DNA of 8,158 nt from Clostridia bacterium (lineage in GTDB: Bacteria > Bacillota_A > Clostridia > Oscillospirales > CAG-272): assembly GCA_017626655.1 (NCBI GenBank), contig JAGAIH010000445.1, positions 1 through 8,158 of the forward strand, read 5' to 3'. How positions within the stretch are numbered: the stretch's first letter is position 1; each line of letters starts with the position of its first letter. A program made the translations under genes and the position numbers. Below are positions 7,038-8,158 of this stretch, piece after piece. The notes under the pieces are model-generated. The model saw nothing but the letters and a program-made list of their open reading frames with translations. It searched no databases and was not told the DNA's origin.

Positions 7038-8158
7038 ACAGGTACTGCTCCTTCAGCTCGCTGATCTCGGCCATCCACAGCGAACTCACCGCATCCGAGG
7101 GCATAACCCATCCTCCGCGGGGAGACACGCCGACATCAAACACGGCGGGGCCGTCGGGGAGGCAGGAGCGCTTGAACTGCTGGGTGAAGAAGCGGCGGTG
7201 GAAGGTCTCCAGCCACTTCAAGATGGTGGCATCGTCATAGGTCTCACCCAGGGCGTACCGCGCCATGCGGAAGAGCTTGGCGGGGGTAAAGCCGTAGCGC
7301 AGGAGATAGTAGAGGAAGAAATCGTGCAGCTCGTAGGGGCCCACCAGGTCCTCGGTCTTCTGGGCAATCTTGCCGCTCTCGTCGGCAGGGAGCAGCTCGG
7401 GGCTGACGGGGGTACCCAGGATATCGTACAGGGCCTCGGCCAGCTTGGTATTTCCTTTCTCCATCTCGTCGGCGGCCACGTAGGCGGTCAGCTCGCGGAC
7501 CAGGGTCTTGGGCACCCCGCCGTTGACGCTGTACATGGACATATGGTCGCCGTTGTAGGTAGCCCAGCCCAGAGCCAGCTCGGAGAGGTCGCCGGTACCG
7601 ACCACCATACCGCCCTCGTCGTTGGCGATATCCATGATGACCTGGGTGCGCTCACGGGCCTGGGCGTTCTCGTAGGTCACGTCGCGGACAGCGGGATCGT
7701 GGCCGATGTCCTTGAAGTGCTGATTCACCGAATCAAAGATGTTGACGGTGCGGAAGTCCACCCCCAGCTCCTCGCAGAGGACCGTGGCGTTGGTCTTGGT
7801 ACGGACGGTGGTGCCGAAGCAAGGCATGGTCACGGCGATGATGTCGGTGCGGGGTCTCTTCAAAAGATCCATGGCGCGGACCATGACCAGGAGGGCCAGA
7901 GTGGAGTCCAGACCGCCCGAGATGCCCAGGACCAGCTTCTTGGCCCAGGCGGCGGTGACCCGCTTTTTGAGTCCATTGGCCTGTATGGCCAGGATGCGCA
8001 CGCAATGGGCGGGGCGGAGGGTGGGATCAGCGGGGAGGAAGGGATGGGGATTCACGGGGCGGGTCAGCTCGGTGTCCTCCACGCAGAGGTCAAAGTAATT
8101 CTCGATGCAATGCCCGCAGGCCGAGGTGTCGAAGCCTCCCACGCGGCGGTCGTGGATC
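7036..8158 (-). CDS. nadE: Glutamine-dependent NAD+ synthetase, synthetase domain (5' end outside window)
   Basis: The last 373 codons and the TAA stop are visible. The frame stays open to the right edge, so the start is missing. The enzyme adenylates nicotinic acid adenine dinucleotide with ATP and amidates it to NAD+, the last step of NAD synthesis, in the cytoplasm. Visible are the ATP-pyrophosphatase P-loop GISGGLDST (SGGLDS at visible residues 80-85, bases 7903-7920) and the conserved [31 protein letters not shown] and TPVSPELLP, followed by [16 protein letters not shown] and [12 protein letters not shown]. These match the long, roughly 640-residue glutamine-using form, whose N-terminal nitrilase-like domain would lie beyond the edge; the visible part before the P-loop ([17 protein letters not shown]) fits the junction region. 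A GTG at 8142 is an internal valine codon, because the frame and similarity continue upstream of it. The next gene follows after 10 bases. Confidence 0.96.
   Translation of the reverse strand, partial: IHDRRVGGFDTSACGHCIENYFDLCVEDTELTRPVNPHPFLPADPTLRPAHCVRILAIQANGLKKRVTAAWAKKLVLGISGGLDSTLALLVMVRAMDLLKRPRTDIIAVTMPCFGTTVRTKTNATVLCEELGVDFRTVNIFDSVNQHFKDIGHDPAVRDVTYENAQARERTQVIMDIANDEGGMVVGTGDLSELALGWATYNGDHMSMYSVNGGVPKTLVRELTAYVAADEMEKGNTKLAEALYDILGTPVSPELLPADESGKIAQKTEDLVGPYELHDFFLYYLLRYGFTPAKLFRMARYALGETYDDATILKWLETFHRRFFTQQFKRSCLPDGPAVFDVGVSPRGGWVMPSDAVSSLWMAEISELKEQYL

Noticed and set aside
8140..8142. GTG as a possible start of nadE
   Set aside because: The frame is open through the right edge, and the visible sequence begins inside a conserved two-domain protein, so this is an internal valine codon.

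Overview
The window is a single co-directional block on the minus strand, read from right to left. It looks like chromosomal sequence from a GC-rich member of the Clostridia (Bacillota), probably an uncultured gut-type lineage. The evidence is strong purine-rich Shine-Dalgarno sequences, two lipoproteins with long Thr/Pro/Glu linkers of the 'TEAPT' kind common in such genomes, a two-domain-type NAD synthetase, and a strong preference for C or G at third codon positions. The taxon is inferred from style and was not established by a search.

In transcription order the genes are: the synthetase part of a glutamine-dependent NAD synthetase (7036-8158, 5' end beyond the window); a cytoplasmic calcineurin-like phosphoesterase (6153-7025); a paralogous phosphoesterase made as a lipoprotein (4502-6133); a cytoplasmic GH78 alpha-L-rhamnosidase (1879-4446); a trimeric dUTPase (1437-1877); and an SGNH/GDSL-type lipoprotein hydrolase (1-1396, 3' end beyond the window). 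Gaps between genes are 10, 19, 55, 1 and 40 bases. Each downstream gene has a recognisable ribosome binding site. I saw no convincing internal promoter or terminator, so an operon is likely but not proven. No stretch longer than 55 bases lacks a gene.

The set mixes housekeeping enzymes (NAD synthesis, dUTP removal) with what may be a small glycan-processing group. The two lipoproteins would act outside the membrane, as an esterase and a phosphoesterase. The rhamnosidase and the second phosphoesterase would act on imported material inside the cell. No transporter, rhamnose catabolic gene or regulator lies in the window, so this link is inference. I found no tRNA, rRNA, CRISPR array, insertion sequence or defence system. 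The most distinctive points are the tandem pair of related phosphoesterases split between cytoplasm and cell surface, their shared long loop before the GDxxD motif, and the extra beta-rich domain on the lipoprotein copy.
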